DNA from: CAZQFV01 sp964613665
GTDB taxonomy: Bacteria; Chloroflexota; Chloroflexia; DTKN01
Assembly (NCBI GenBank): GCA_964613665.1
Contig: CAZTIG010000005.1
Location: 1 to 64,000 of the forward strand
DNA length: 64,000 nucleotides
Direction of reading: 5' to 3'
Of this stretch, positions 49,466 through 57,423 are shown one piece after another (positions within the stretch are counted from its first letter, which is position 1; every line of letters starts with the position of its first letter). The notes beneath the pieces were generated by a model. It was not told the origin of the DNA. It was given only the letters and a program-made list of their open reading frames with translations, and did not search any database. Made by a program: the position numbers and the translations under genes.

Positions 49466-50992
49466 CTAGTCCAACCCCGGAATCGGCAGGTGCACGTACC
49501 CGCCGCCGGCGCCGCGGAACAGGCACTCGACCTCGCAGGCCAGGCACTCGCTGCAGCGGCCCTTCTTGGCCTCCTCGGCGGAGATGTTGAGCACCGGGCA
49601 GCCCTGCTCGTTGAGCTGCAGGATCTTGGGTGCGCACTCCTGGATGCAGATCTTGCTCTCGCACCTGGCGCACACGGCGTGATCCAGGGTCACGGTGCCG
49701 CCGGTGACGGTGGCGAAGCGGTAGGGCTGCCCGGGCTCCGGGCGCGGCTGCGGGGGCGGCACGTCGCGCACCTCGCCGGCCTTGATGAGGGCGTCGAGGC
49801 GCTGGGCGCAAAAGTCCGGGGAGTCGTCCTTCTTGTAGCCCTCCACCGGCGCGGGGATGCGCCCGTTGAGGCGCTGGAGGATCTCCACGGCCTTGTCCTC
49901 GGCGTTGCCGCCCAGGCGGACGACCACGGGCACGGCCATGTGGGCCTCCAGGAAGGCCTTGACCAGGCCGCGGGCCGAATGGAACTGCTCCTGGCTGGCC
50001 ACGCCGGAGCCGGAGCCGAAATAGCCGTCGATCGGCCCGGTGGCCATGATGATGCGCGCGGCGCGGTAGACCTTGCTGGCCGGCGGATTGCCGCTGGTAT
50101 CGACGTAGGTGGCCAGCTTGTAGCCCTGGCGCAGGATGGCGTCCATGCTCATCATCGAGCCGCCACCGCCGGCCCCGTGAAAGCCGACGTAGCCCTCGCC
50201 CTTCTGGAAATCGCTGGCCATCTGGATATAGTAGAAGGTGCCGCGGTAGTCGTTGGCCTCGACCTGGTAGGAGATCTTTTCCAGTTTCGTCGGCGGGCGG
50301 TCGTACTCGCGGGCGATTTCGATCCCCAGGTCCTTGTGGCGGAAGACGGCATAGTCGTCCACCGTGACACGGCAGTCGGCGGCGTAGAGCTTGCCGTCGG
50401 CGGTGACCACGAGCGGGTTGATCTCCGCGGCGCGGGCCTCGTAGGTCCGGGCGACGTTGTAGAGCGCCGCCAGCAGGGTGCCCAGGTCGCCCAGGAGCTT
50501 GCCGCCCACCCCCGTCTCCTTGACGAGTTGACGGGCCTGGTACTCCTGCAGGCCCGACTCGATGTCCACGTGTGTGCGGGCCACCTTGTCCGGGTGGGCC
50601 GCGGCGATCTCCTCGATGCCGGTGCCGCCGACGCTGGAGAACATCACCAGCGGCGCCTTGGCGCGGTCGTCGACGATGACGCCGGCGTAGAACTCCTGGG
50701 CAATCGGGAGCTGCTCCTCGACCAGCACCTGCTCGACGGTAAAGCCCTTGACCTTGAGGCCGAGCATGTCGGCCGCGGCCGCAGCGGCCTCGTCGGGGTT
50801 GGCGGCCTTGCGGATGCCGCCCATGGCGGCCCGCCCGGTGACCCAGGCCTGAGCCTTGACCATGACCGGCCGGCCAACCTGCTCGGCGATGGCACGGGCC
50901 TCCTCGGGCGTCGCCGCGACGCCGCCCTGCGGCACGGCGATCTTGAACTGCTGCAGAAGCTTTTTCCCCTGGTACTCGTGCAACCGGGCCAT
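49466..50992 (-). CDS. sucC: Succinyl-CoA/citryl-CoA ligase beta subunit fused to a C-terminal 2[4Fe-4S] ferredoxin domain
   Basis: 508 aa, about 110 longer than SucC. Residues 1-400 are an ATP-grasp SucC-type subunit: MARLHEYQGKKLLQQFKI, VMVKAQAWVTGRA, EINPLVV, GFHGAGGGGSMMSMDAI, VVRLGGNAEDKAVEIL. Residues 430-508 hold eight Cys as Cx2Cx4Cx3C (CARCESKICIQEC) and Cx2Cx2Cx3C (CSECLACEVEC), a two-cluster ferredoxin. I know of no standard SucC with this tail; it may couple the ligase to a ferredoxin-dependent partner. GAGGAGG precedes ATG 50992. First gene of the operon. Confidence 0.85.
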   Translation of the reverse strand: MARLHEYQGKKLLQQFKIAVPQGGVAATPEEARAIAEQVGRPVMVKAQAWVTGRAAMGGIRKAANPDEAAAAAADMLGLKVKGFTVEQVLVEEQLPIAQEFYAGVIVDDRAKAPLVMFSSVGGTGIEEIAAAHPDKVARTHVDIESGLQEYQARQLVKETGVGGKLLGDLGTLLAALYNVARTYEARAAEINPLVVTADGKLYAADCRVTVDDYAVFRHKDLGIEIAREYDRPPTKLEKISYQVEANDYRGTFYYIQMASDFQKGEGYVGFHGAGGGGSMMSMDAILRQGYKLATYVDTSGNPPASKVYRAARIIMATGPIDGYFGSGSGVASQEQFHSARGLVKAFLEAHMAVPVVVRLGGNAEDKAVEILQRLNGRIPAPVEGYKKDDSPDFCAQRLDALIKAGEVRDVPPPQPRPEPGQPYRFATVTGGTVTLDHAVCARCESKICIQECAPKILQLNEQGCPVLNISAEEAKKGRCSECLACEVECLFRGAGGGYVHLPIPGLD

Positions 50993-51138
50993 AAGACCTC
51001 CTCTGCGAAAAAAAAGCGCCCCTACCAGCCGTGCTTGGGCGTCACCGTGCCTACCAGGATGTTGAGCCCCCATCGGCTCATCGTGCCACCTCCCCAGGCT
51101 GTCCCACTGCTTCCATAGCAGCACGCCTAACGGGCGGC

Positions 51139-51167
51139 ATTATAGCACAGGACGACCAGGCGGTCAA
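51139..51167 (-). promoter_or_regulatory. Sigma70-type promoter of the citrate operon
   Basis: Minus strand: TTGACC (51167-51162), a 17-base spacer, TATAAT (51144-51139). It leaves a leader of about 140 bases before ATG 50992. That leader holds no gene. Confidence 0.78.
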
Positions 51168-51184
51168 ATCGGGCCGCGACCAAT

Positions 51185-51213
51185 TTGATCGCCTGCCGGC
51201 GCTGTGGTACAAT
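51185..51213 (+). promoter_or_regulatory. Sigma70-type promoter for obg
   Basis: TTGATC at 51185-51190, a 17-base spacer, TACAAT at 51208-51213; 19 bases ahead of ATG 51233. Divergent from the citrate operon promoter. Confidence 0.7.
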
Positions 51214-51232
51214 GCCCGCGGAGGCAAGACCC

Positions 51233-52570
51233 ATGCTCTACGACCGCGCGCGTATCCACGTCAAGTCTGGCAAGGGCGGCGACGGCCACGTCTCCTTCCG
51301 CCGGGAGAAGTACGTCCCACGGGGCGGCCCCGATGGTGGCGACGGCGGGCGCGGGGGCGACGTCTACCTGGTCGTCGACCCCGGCTGCAACACGCTGATC
51401 GCCTTCCAGCACCGTCAACACTTCCGGGCGCAGGAAGGCCGGCCCGGAGGCAAGGCCGACCGCCGCGGCGCCGACGGTGCCGACCTGGAGATCCCCGTGC
51501 CGGCGGGCACCGTGGTGCGGGGCGTGGAGGCCGAGGCCGGCCTCTCTGTCGACCTGGTCGCGCCGGGGCAGCGCCTGCTGGTGGCGCGCGGCGGCCGCGG
51601 CGGCCGCGGCAACGCCGCCTACGCCACGGCCACGCGCCAGACGCCGCGCTTTGCCGAGCTGGGGGAGCCGGCCGAGGAGCGCTGGCTGGAGCTCGAGCTC
51701 AAGTTGATCGCCGACGTCGGGCTGGTGGGCTACCCCAACGCCGGCAAGTCCACCCTCCTGGCGGCGTGCAGCGCTGCCCGGCCCAAGATCGCCCCCTACC
51801 CGTTTACCACCCTCTCGCCAAACCTGGGCGTGGCTACAGTGGGCGACTTCTCCTTCGTCGTGGCCGACATCCCCGGGCTTATCGAGGGCGCCAGCGAGGG
51901 TGTGGGGCTGGGGCTGGAGTTCCTGCGCCACATCGAGCGCACCCGCCTGCTGGTCCACGTGCTCGACGGCGCCGGGGTGGACGGGCGCGACCCACTGGAC
52001 GACTTTCGGGCCACGAACCGGGAACTGGCCCAGTACAGCGAGGTCCTGGCGCAGCGGCGCCAGCTCGTCGCGGTGAACAAGATGGACCTGCCGGCCGGCC
52101 GCGAGCGGCTGGAGCGGCTGCGCGGGGAGCTGCCGGTCCCCGCCGAGGACGTCTTTCCCATCTCCGCCGCCACCGGCGCGGGGGTGCGGGCGCTGCTGGA
52201 TCGAACGGCCGCCCTGCTGGCCACGCTGCCCCCGACCCACGACCTGTCCCCACGCGCCGAGACGCTGGTACTGGCCCCACCCCCGGCCGACGATCGCACC
52301 TTCACGGTGGTACAGGAGGAGGACGGCTGGCGCGTGCGCGGCCGATACATCGAGCGCGTCGCCGCAATGACCAACTTTGACAGCATCGAGGCGGCCTGGC
52401 GTTTCCAACGGGTGCTCCGCGCAACCGGTATCGATGAGGCGCTGCGCCAGGCCGGCGTGCGGGATGGCGACCGCGTGCGCATCGGGCCGGCCGAGCTGTT
52501 CTGGGACGAGCCGGCGGAGGGACGGGAAGGGATTGACGACGCGGAAGAGGATGCGACGAGTGAGACGTGA
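51233..52570 (+). CDS. obg: Obg GTPase (ribosome assembly and stress GTPase)
   Basis: 445 aa. Glycine-rich Obg domain (SGKGGDGHVSFRREKYVPRG, GGDGGRGGDVYLV), then the GTPase domain: G1 GYPNAGKSTLL, G2 in YPFTTLSPNLG, G3 DIPGLIEGA, G4 NKMD, G5 SAATG. The C-terminal OCT domain (FTVVQEEDGWRVRGRYIERV, LRQAGVRDGDRVRIG) is complete. Obg binds the large ribosomal subunit and guanine nucleotides including ppGpp. GGAGGC precedes the ATG. The neighbouring ribosomal protein genes rplU/rpmA, often linked to obg, are not here. Confidence 0.93.
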   Translation: MLYDRARIHVKSGKGGDGHVSFRREKYVPRGGPDGGDGGRGGDVYLVVDPGCNTLIAFQHRQHFRAQEGRPGGKADRRGADGADLEIPVPAGTVVRGVEAEAGLSVDLVAPGQRLLVARGGRGGRGNAAYATATRQTPRFAELGEPAEERWLELELKLIADVGLVGYPNAGKSTLLAACSAARPKIAPYPFTTLSPNLGVATVGDFSFVVADIPGLIEGASEGVGLGLEFLRHIERTRLLVHVLDGAGVDGRDPLDDFRATNRELAQYSEVLAQRRQLVAVNKMDLPAGRERLERLRGELPVPAEDVFPISAATGAGVRALLDRTAALLATLPPTHDLSPRAETLVLAPPPADDRTFTVVQEEDGWRVRGRYIERVAAMTNFDSIEAAWRFQRVLRATGIDEALRQAGVRDGDRVRIGPAELFWDEPAEGREGIDDAEEDATSET

Positions 52571-52601
52571 CGCGTGAGGAACCGGCACCATGGAGGCATC
52601 G

Positions 52602-53723
52602 ATGCGCCGAAGCGCTGCCCTGCTCGCCCTGCCCGTGCTGCTCTGCTGCCTGCTCCTGGCCGCCTGCGGTGAGCCGCCAGCGGCGACATCGATCGTGCCG
52701 ACCGTTCCGGTCGTCACGATGACCCCGCCGCCCACGGCCACCCCGACGCCGACGAGGACACCGACCCCCACGCTCACGCCCTCGCCCACGCCCGACCCGA
52801 CGGCCCTTCTGCAGGGGGTCCGAGCCAACGAGCTTGGCTGGATTCTGGTGCTGGAGTACCACCTGATCGAAGATCCGGAGGGGCGCTGGAGCCGGACACC
52901 GGAGAATGTGCGCGGGGACGTGGAGCGGCTCATCTCCGAGGGGTACTACCCGATCAACTTTATCGACCTGGCGCTGGGCCACATCGACGTGCCGGCCGGG
53001 AAGACGCCGGTCGTGTTCACCTTTGACGACTCCTCCTCCGGCCAGTGCCGCTACCTGGCCGACGGGACGGTGGATCCCAACAGCGCCTGCGGCATCCTCC
53101 TCGACGCCGCGCGGCGCTACCCCGACGACTGGCGGCCGCGGGGGACCTTCTTCGTCCTGCTGGACGTGGACGTGCCCGACCGCGTGCTCTTCGGCCAGCC
53201 GGAGTGGACGGAGAAGAAGCTGCAGGACATGGTCGCCTGGGGCCTGGAGATCGGCTCGCACACTGTTACCCACTTCCGGCTCGACCAGGGCACGGTGGAC
53301 GAGGTGCACTGGCAGCTGGCTACCTCGGAGAGCCGGATCGAGGCGCTGATCCCAGGCTACGAGGTGCGCTCCATCTCGATCCCGCTGGGGATGTACCCGG
53401 CGGACGAGACTCTTGTCCATGCCGGAGAGTGGGAGGACCTGCGCTATGACTTCCAGGCTGCGGCCGAGGTGGCCGGGGGCGCTTCGCCCAGCCCGTGGTC
53501 GGTGAACTTTGACCCCTACCACATCCGCCGCACCCAGGCAATCGACTCGGAGTTGGAGTACTGGCTGCCCTTCTTCCAGGAGCACCCCGAGCTGCGCTAT
53601 ATCTCCGACGGCGACCCGGCCACAGTGGCCATCCCCGACCCGCTGCCGGAGCGGCTGCAGGGCCTGCTGCGCGAAGACTTGCCGGACGGGGTCCGCGTGA
53701 TCGTCTATCCGGCAGTGCCGTAG
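52602..53723 (+). CDS. Polysaccharide deacetylase-like lipoprotein
   Basis: 373 aa. Lipoprotein signal LLCCLLLAACGE (Cys near residue 23), then a TPTPTRTPTPT linker. The NodB-like core has FTFDDSSSGQ in place of TFDDG(P/Y) and SHTVTHF for the His motif, so the metal-binding Asp and both His are present. Closest general match is the family of secreted YadE/PgaB-like deacetylases; substrate unknown. ATG 52602 is preceded by GGAGG at five bases; ATG 52590 is an alternative. Follows obg by 31 bases. Confidence 0.8.
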   Translation: MRRSAALLALPVLLCCLLLAACGEPPAATSIVPTVPVVTMTPPPTATPTPTRTPTPTLTPSPTPDPTALLQGVRANELGWILVLEYHLIEDPEGRWSRTPENVRGDVERLISEGYYPINFIDLALGHIDVPAGKTPVVFTFDDSSSGQCRYLADGTVDPNSACGILLDAARRYPDDWRPRGTFFVLLDVDVPDRVLFGQPEWTEKKLQDMVAWGLEIGSHTVTHFRLDQGTVDEVHWQLATSESRIEALIPGYEVRSISIPLGMYPADETLVHAGEWEDLRYDFQAAAEVAGGASPSPWSVNFDPYHIRRTQAIDSELEYWLPFFQEHPELRYISDGDPATVAIPDPLPERLQGLLREDLPDGVRVIVYPAVP

Positions 53724-53778
53724 GAGAGGGTCCTGGCGGGTGCGTGGAACGAGCACCGCCGGCCGGCCGGGCGGGGGT

Positions 53779-54006
53779 CTACCAGGTGGAGGTCGCACGC
53801 GGCGCAGGCCGGCGGCCGGCCTCCTCGGGATGGGTTGCGGCGTAGCCCCGGCCCCAGGTCTCGCGGAAGTAGACGCCGATGTCCTGCTCGGCGTGGAAGA
53901 TGCACTCGTGATGGCGGGCCTGGGCAAAGACCTGGGCGATGACCGGCCCATACTCGCTGCTGTTGTGCGGGTAGAGGGCGATGTGTAGCAAGTCATAGGT
54001 GTACAC
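53779..54006 (-). CDS. Small hypothetical protein or 3' gene fragment
   Basis: 75 aa from a GTG at 54006. The sequence YDLLHIALYPHNSSEYGPVI, then HHECIFHAEQDIGVYFRETW has a protein-like composition with many His and aromatic residues, unlike the Arg/Ala/Pro-rich shadows around it. Upstream, the same frame passes into a GGGCTCAGGGCCC-type repeat (54020-54063), so an N-terminal part may have been lost. Not recognised. It lies in the 337-base gap between the deacetylase and the STAND ATPase, downstream of the latter on the same strand. Confidence 0.4.
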   Translation of the reverse strand: MYTYDLLHIALYPHNSSEYGPVIAQVFAQARHHECIFHAEQDIGVYFRETWGRGYAATHPEEAGRRPAPRATSTW

Positions 54007-54019
54007 ATCTCCGCCAGGC

Positions 54020-54063
54020 TGCCAGGCTTCCCGGAGCCCTGGGGCCCTGAGCCCTGCCCCCTA
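54020..54063. repeat. GGGCTCAGGGCCC-type repeat, complement orientation
   Basis: The 13-base core of the 22056-22152 repeat appears complemented at 54042-54054, flanked by GGCAGGG/CCAGGGCTCC-like words. It abuts the stop codon of the STAND ATPase gene. Confidence 0.7.
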
Positions 54064-57000
54064 CCCCACCGCATCCGCCAGCTGTGGATTGCGCACGATG
54101 TACCGCCGCACCAGGTCCACCCGGAAGCGGAAACGATCCGAGCCCGGCGCCGTGCGCACCAAGACATCGCGCGTCTCCAGCCGCACCATGGCCCGCACGC
54201 CTGTCTCGCCGTCGATCGGCCGGCCGCGCCGCTCCGAGAGGGCCAGCACGTCCTCCACCGGAGCCCCGTCGGTGTGGGCCAGCAGCTCCGCCAGCGCCAG
54301 CAGGCAGGCCCGCTGCGCCGGGTCGGCCTCGGCCCAGACGTACTTGAAGTGCGCTTCGCCACGCTCGGCGATGCGCTCCAGCACCACGTCGACGTCGGCC
54401 ACCGTGATGTAGCTGCGCTCAGTCTCATTGTGGTAGGCCACCAGCTCGTGGCAGACCAGCTGCGTCAGGAAGGGATGGCCGGCTGTGACTGCGTAGATGT
54501 GCTCCACCGCCAGCGGGTCGTACTCCATCCCGTAGGGCGACACAGGATCGACCACCAGCCGCTCCACCTCGCTCCGCTCTAGGAAGCTGATCTGCTTGTA
54601 GGTGGCGATGTTAAAGAGGATCGACCAGTACTCCCCCGCCAGCTCCTCCAGCTTGTGCGTCCCGGAGAAGACGAAATCCACCGGCCGCTCGTGCTGCATC
54701 AGGTTGCGCAGGAAGGCAAAGACGCCGGTGCCGATGTGCCCCTGCTCGACGTGGTGCTGCAGCTCCTCGAACTCGTCGAACAGGAGCAGCAGATGCTTCT
54801 CTCCCAGAAGCGGGTACACCCCGCGCAGGAAGCGGTTGCGGAAGGTGAACTCGGGCTGCGCCTCGAAATCCTCGCGCGGCGGCACCTCCGCCGCCACTCC
54901 CTCCCGCTGCAGGCTGTAGGCGATCTCGTCGCTGAGGGCGTAGAAGAACTCGGCCTCGCTGCGAGCGGTGATCCCCTGCATGTCCAGCAGCACGCAGTAG
55001 TGGGTTTCGCCCATAACCCGCGGCAGCTGGTACAGCACCGAGGTCTTGCCGGTGCGGCGCTGCCCGTGCAGCACGATGATGTTGTTCTGATAGGCCCCCA
55101 GTAGATGCTCGCGGACATAGGCGAAGACGTCCTCCCGGCCAAAGAACATCTCCGGCGTCTTCAGCGGCGTTCCGGTAACGTAGGGAATGGGGAAGATGCG
55201 CTGGAAGGGGCGGTCCGTGCCGACAAAGACGACCTCGTCGGCCAGGGCCAGCTCGCGGTTCTCCTCCACGGCGTCGTTGTAGAACACGTGCATGAGCACA
55301 CGCATCGCCCGCGGATTGCGCGGCTCCAGCACCAGCTCGGCCTCGTGGGCCTCGCCTGGAGGCAGCAGCTCGATGCGGGCCTCGCTCCCTGGGGTCAGCT
55401 GGTAGCCCGGGGCCGGGTCCAGGCCGAGCCGCACCTGCTCGGCCACGTTGAGCCCCTCGTTGGCCACGCGCACGTGCAGAGCCAGCCGCGGCAGGTAGCT
55501 GGCCTGGCGGGTCAGCAGCTCCACCTTCAGCACCGCCCGCCCGCGCAGGTCGCGCAGCGCCCCGTGGAGGATCTCCTGCCACTGCGGCAGGAGGATCGCC
55601 AGGACCTTTTGCTCCGCGTAGGGGGTGGCGCTGCCGCGGGAGCGGCCGGCACCCAGCCACGCGGCGGCGGCCCGCTGGGCAGCCGCTACCTCCTCCAGGG
55701 CGCGGTTGAGGTAGATCGTGCGGCCGTTGGGATCGTCCATCAGGTGGGCCTTTTTCACCTCGGCGATGACGCGGGAGAGGATCTCCCCCTCCTGCTTCAG
55801 CACAGACGGCAGGGAAGAGGTCTGCTCCTCGGGCAGCGGGCGGACGGCGGCCAGGTGCTGCATGGTGCGGGCCTGCCGGCCTTCTGCCAGGAAGCGGTGC
55901 AGCTCGGCGACCTCGCCGGCCCAGCGCCAGTCGGGCACTGCGGCCAGGACATCGACGATGGCTTTCTGCGCGTCGGTGCGCTCGGGCGACTCGTAGAGGG
56001 TGTGGTAGGCGGCGGCGATGAGGCCGGCCGGCGGCGACTTCTCCCGCCTGCGCCGCCGGAGGCCGTGCTCCCGGACGGCGACGGCCGGGCCTTCGCGCTG
56101 CACGACGCGGCCGAGGTGAACCGTCCTCTCGGCCCTCAGCCGCCGGGCCAAGTGCTGCAGGACGGCTACCGCCTGGCCGTCGCGCTGGAAGAGCCCGTAA
56201 AGCTGGGGCAGGGTGTTTTCCGGTTGGCGGCGCAGCCTGGCGGCCAGTCCGGCGGCCCGGTCGACAGGCCGGCGCGGCCAGACGTGGGCCGAGAAGAGGA
56301 CAAAGGGCAGCCCCAGCAGGAACCCGATGGCGGCATCGACCAGGGTTGCCGCCAGCCCGAAGGCAGCACAGAAGGCAAAGACAAAGGGCACCGCGCCGCC
56401 CGGGTCCGCCGGCAGCCCTTCCGGCGAGATCCGCGCGCTCGCGGCGGCCGGGATCGTCGCCAGCCAGATGTTGGCGAGGGGCAAGACGAAGAAGATGGCG
56501 ACGATGGCTCCTGCGGTGATCCCGGTGTAGGCGCTGGCGGCCAGCCGCGCCCCGAAGCGCGTGGCCGGGTCCTTGAGCAGCAGCACACCAGCCCCGCCCC
56601 AGAAGGCAGCGACGATAGGAACGAGCACGAGGAGGGGGATAGCCACGCGCGCGATCACGTCGAGCACATGGGGCGAAAAGTGCGGCGCGTGGACGGTCAG
56701 GTTGCCTGCCCTCCCGAGCACACCCTCGGTGAGGAGCGCCAGCAGCTCCAGGGTGAGAAAGGCTCCCACCAGCAGGCCACCCAGGAGGCCGGCGCGCAGG
56801 GGGCCCTCGGAGCCGCCCGCCGGCCGCAGCGGCTTGCCGGCGCGCACCTGGTCCAACAGGGCCGGCCGAGCCTCGGGCGCGGACCTGCGCCCGGCGATGC
56901 GCCGGAGAAGCCCGTAAACCAGTCCCTCCATTCCACCCACCGCCAGCCCCGCCAGAGGCACCACCAGCGCGCTCAGCATCGAGCTCCGCCAGATCGTCAC

Positions 57001-57420
57001 GCCGGCCACATCGACCATCCGGCTGAGGTAGTCGGCGAGCCGCTGCGGATCGGGCGGCCCGCCATTCCCTGGCAGCCGCTGCAGCAGTTCGCCTCCCGCG
57101 CGCAGGACGATCAGCGGGCCCACGACCAGCAGGTAGACCATCGTGCCCGCGACGAGCCCGCTCAGCGCGCCGGCCCGGAACCCATCGCCCAGGCGATCGG
57201 GCCGCACCCGCATCGCCGCCAGCGTGCCGACCAGGAGCAGCAGGAGCCCACCGGCGGCCAGCGCAAAGGCCCGCAGCGTCTCGGGCGGCAGCCAGGGGAT
57301 GCCGAGTCCCTCCCAGCCGGGAATGGCCCGGACGGCCTGCTCGTTGGCCGGGATAGCGGCCAGCGCCGCGGCCAACAGCAGACCCAGGAGCAGCCCGGTC
57401 TGCAGGCTCTTACGGACCAT
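54061..57420 (-). CDS. Large membrane-anchored STAND/AAA ATPase
   Basis: 1119 aa. Residues 1-400 hold about eight to ten hydrophobic helices in two blocks. Residues 400-620 are helical and soluble, followed by a beta-sandwich-like stretch (about 640-730). An AAA/STAND ATPase fills residues 755-1010: FFGREDVFAYVREHLLG, Walker A LHGQRRTGKTSVL near 787, Walker B HLLLLFDEFEELQ near 870, sensor FSGTHKLEEL. A winged-helix-like C-terminus follows (LETRDVLVRTAPGSDRFRF). Encoded three bases after a gene with a related ATPase fused to a kinase. A signalling or conflict role is inferred. Confidence 0.75.
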   Translation of the reverse strand: MVRKSLQTGLLLGLLLAAALAAIPANEQAVRAIPGWEGLGIPWLPPETLRAFALAAGGLLLLLVGTLAAMRVRPDRLGDGFRAGALSGLVAGTMVYLLVVGPLIVLRAGGELLQRLPGNGGPPDPQRLADYLSRMVDVAGVTIWRSSMLSALVVPLAGLAVGGMEGLVYGLLRRIAGRRSAPEARPALLDQVRAGKPLRPAGGSEGPLRAGLLGGLLVGAFLTLELLALLTEGVLGRAGNLTVHAPHFSPHVLDVIARVAIPLLVLVPIVAAFWGGAGVLLLKDPATRFGARLAASAYTGITAGAIVAIFFVLPLANIWLATIPAAASARISPEGLPADPGGAVPFVFAFCAAFGLAATLVDAAIGFLLGLPFVLFSAHVWPRRPVDRAAGLAARLRRQPENTLPQLYGLFQRDGQAVAVLQHLARRLRAERTVHLGRVVQREGPAVAVREHGLRRRRREKSPPAGLIAAAYHTLYESPERTDAQKAIVDVLAAVPDWRWAGEVAELHRFLAEGRQARTMQHLAAVRPLPEEQTSSLPSVLKQEGEILSRVIAEVKKAHLMDDPNGRTIYLNRALEEVAAAQRAAAAWLGAGRSRGSATPYAEQKVLAILLPQWQEILHGALRDLRGRAVLKVELLTRQASYLPRLALHVRVANEGLNVAEQVRLGLDPAPGYQLTPGSEARIELLPPGEAHEAELVLEPRNPRAMRVLMHVFYNDAVEENRELALADEVVFVGTDRPFQRIFPIPYVTGTPLKTPEMFFGREDVFAYVREHLLGAYQNNIIVLHGQRRTGKTSVLYQLPRVMGETHYCVLLDMQGITARSEAEFFYALSDEIAYSLQREGVAAEVPPREDFEAQPEFTFRNRFLRGVYPLLGEKHLLLLFDEFEELQHHVEQGHIGTGVFAFLRNLMQHERPVDFVFSGTHKLEELAGEYWSILFNIATYKQISFLERSEVERLVVDPVSPYGMEYDPLAVEHIYAVTAGHPFLTQLVCHELVAYHNETERSYITVADVDVVLERIAERGEAHFKYVWAEADPAQRACLLALAELLAHTDGAPVEDVLALSERRGRPIDGETGVRAMVRLETRDVLVRTAPGSDRFRFRVDLVRRYIVRNPQLADAVG

Positions 57421-57423
57421 CGT

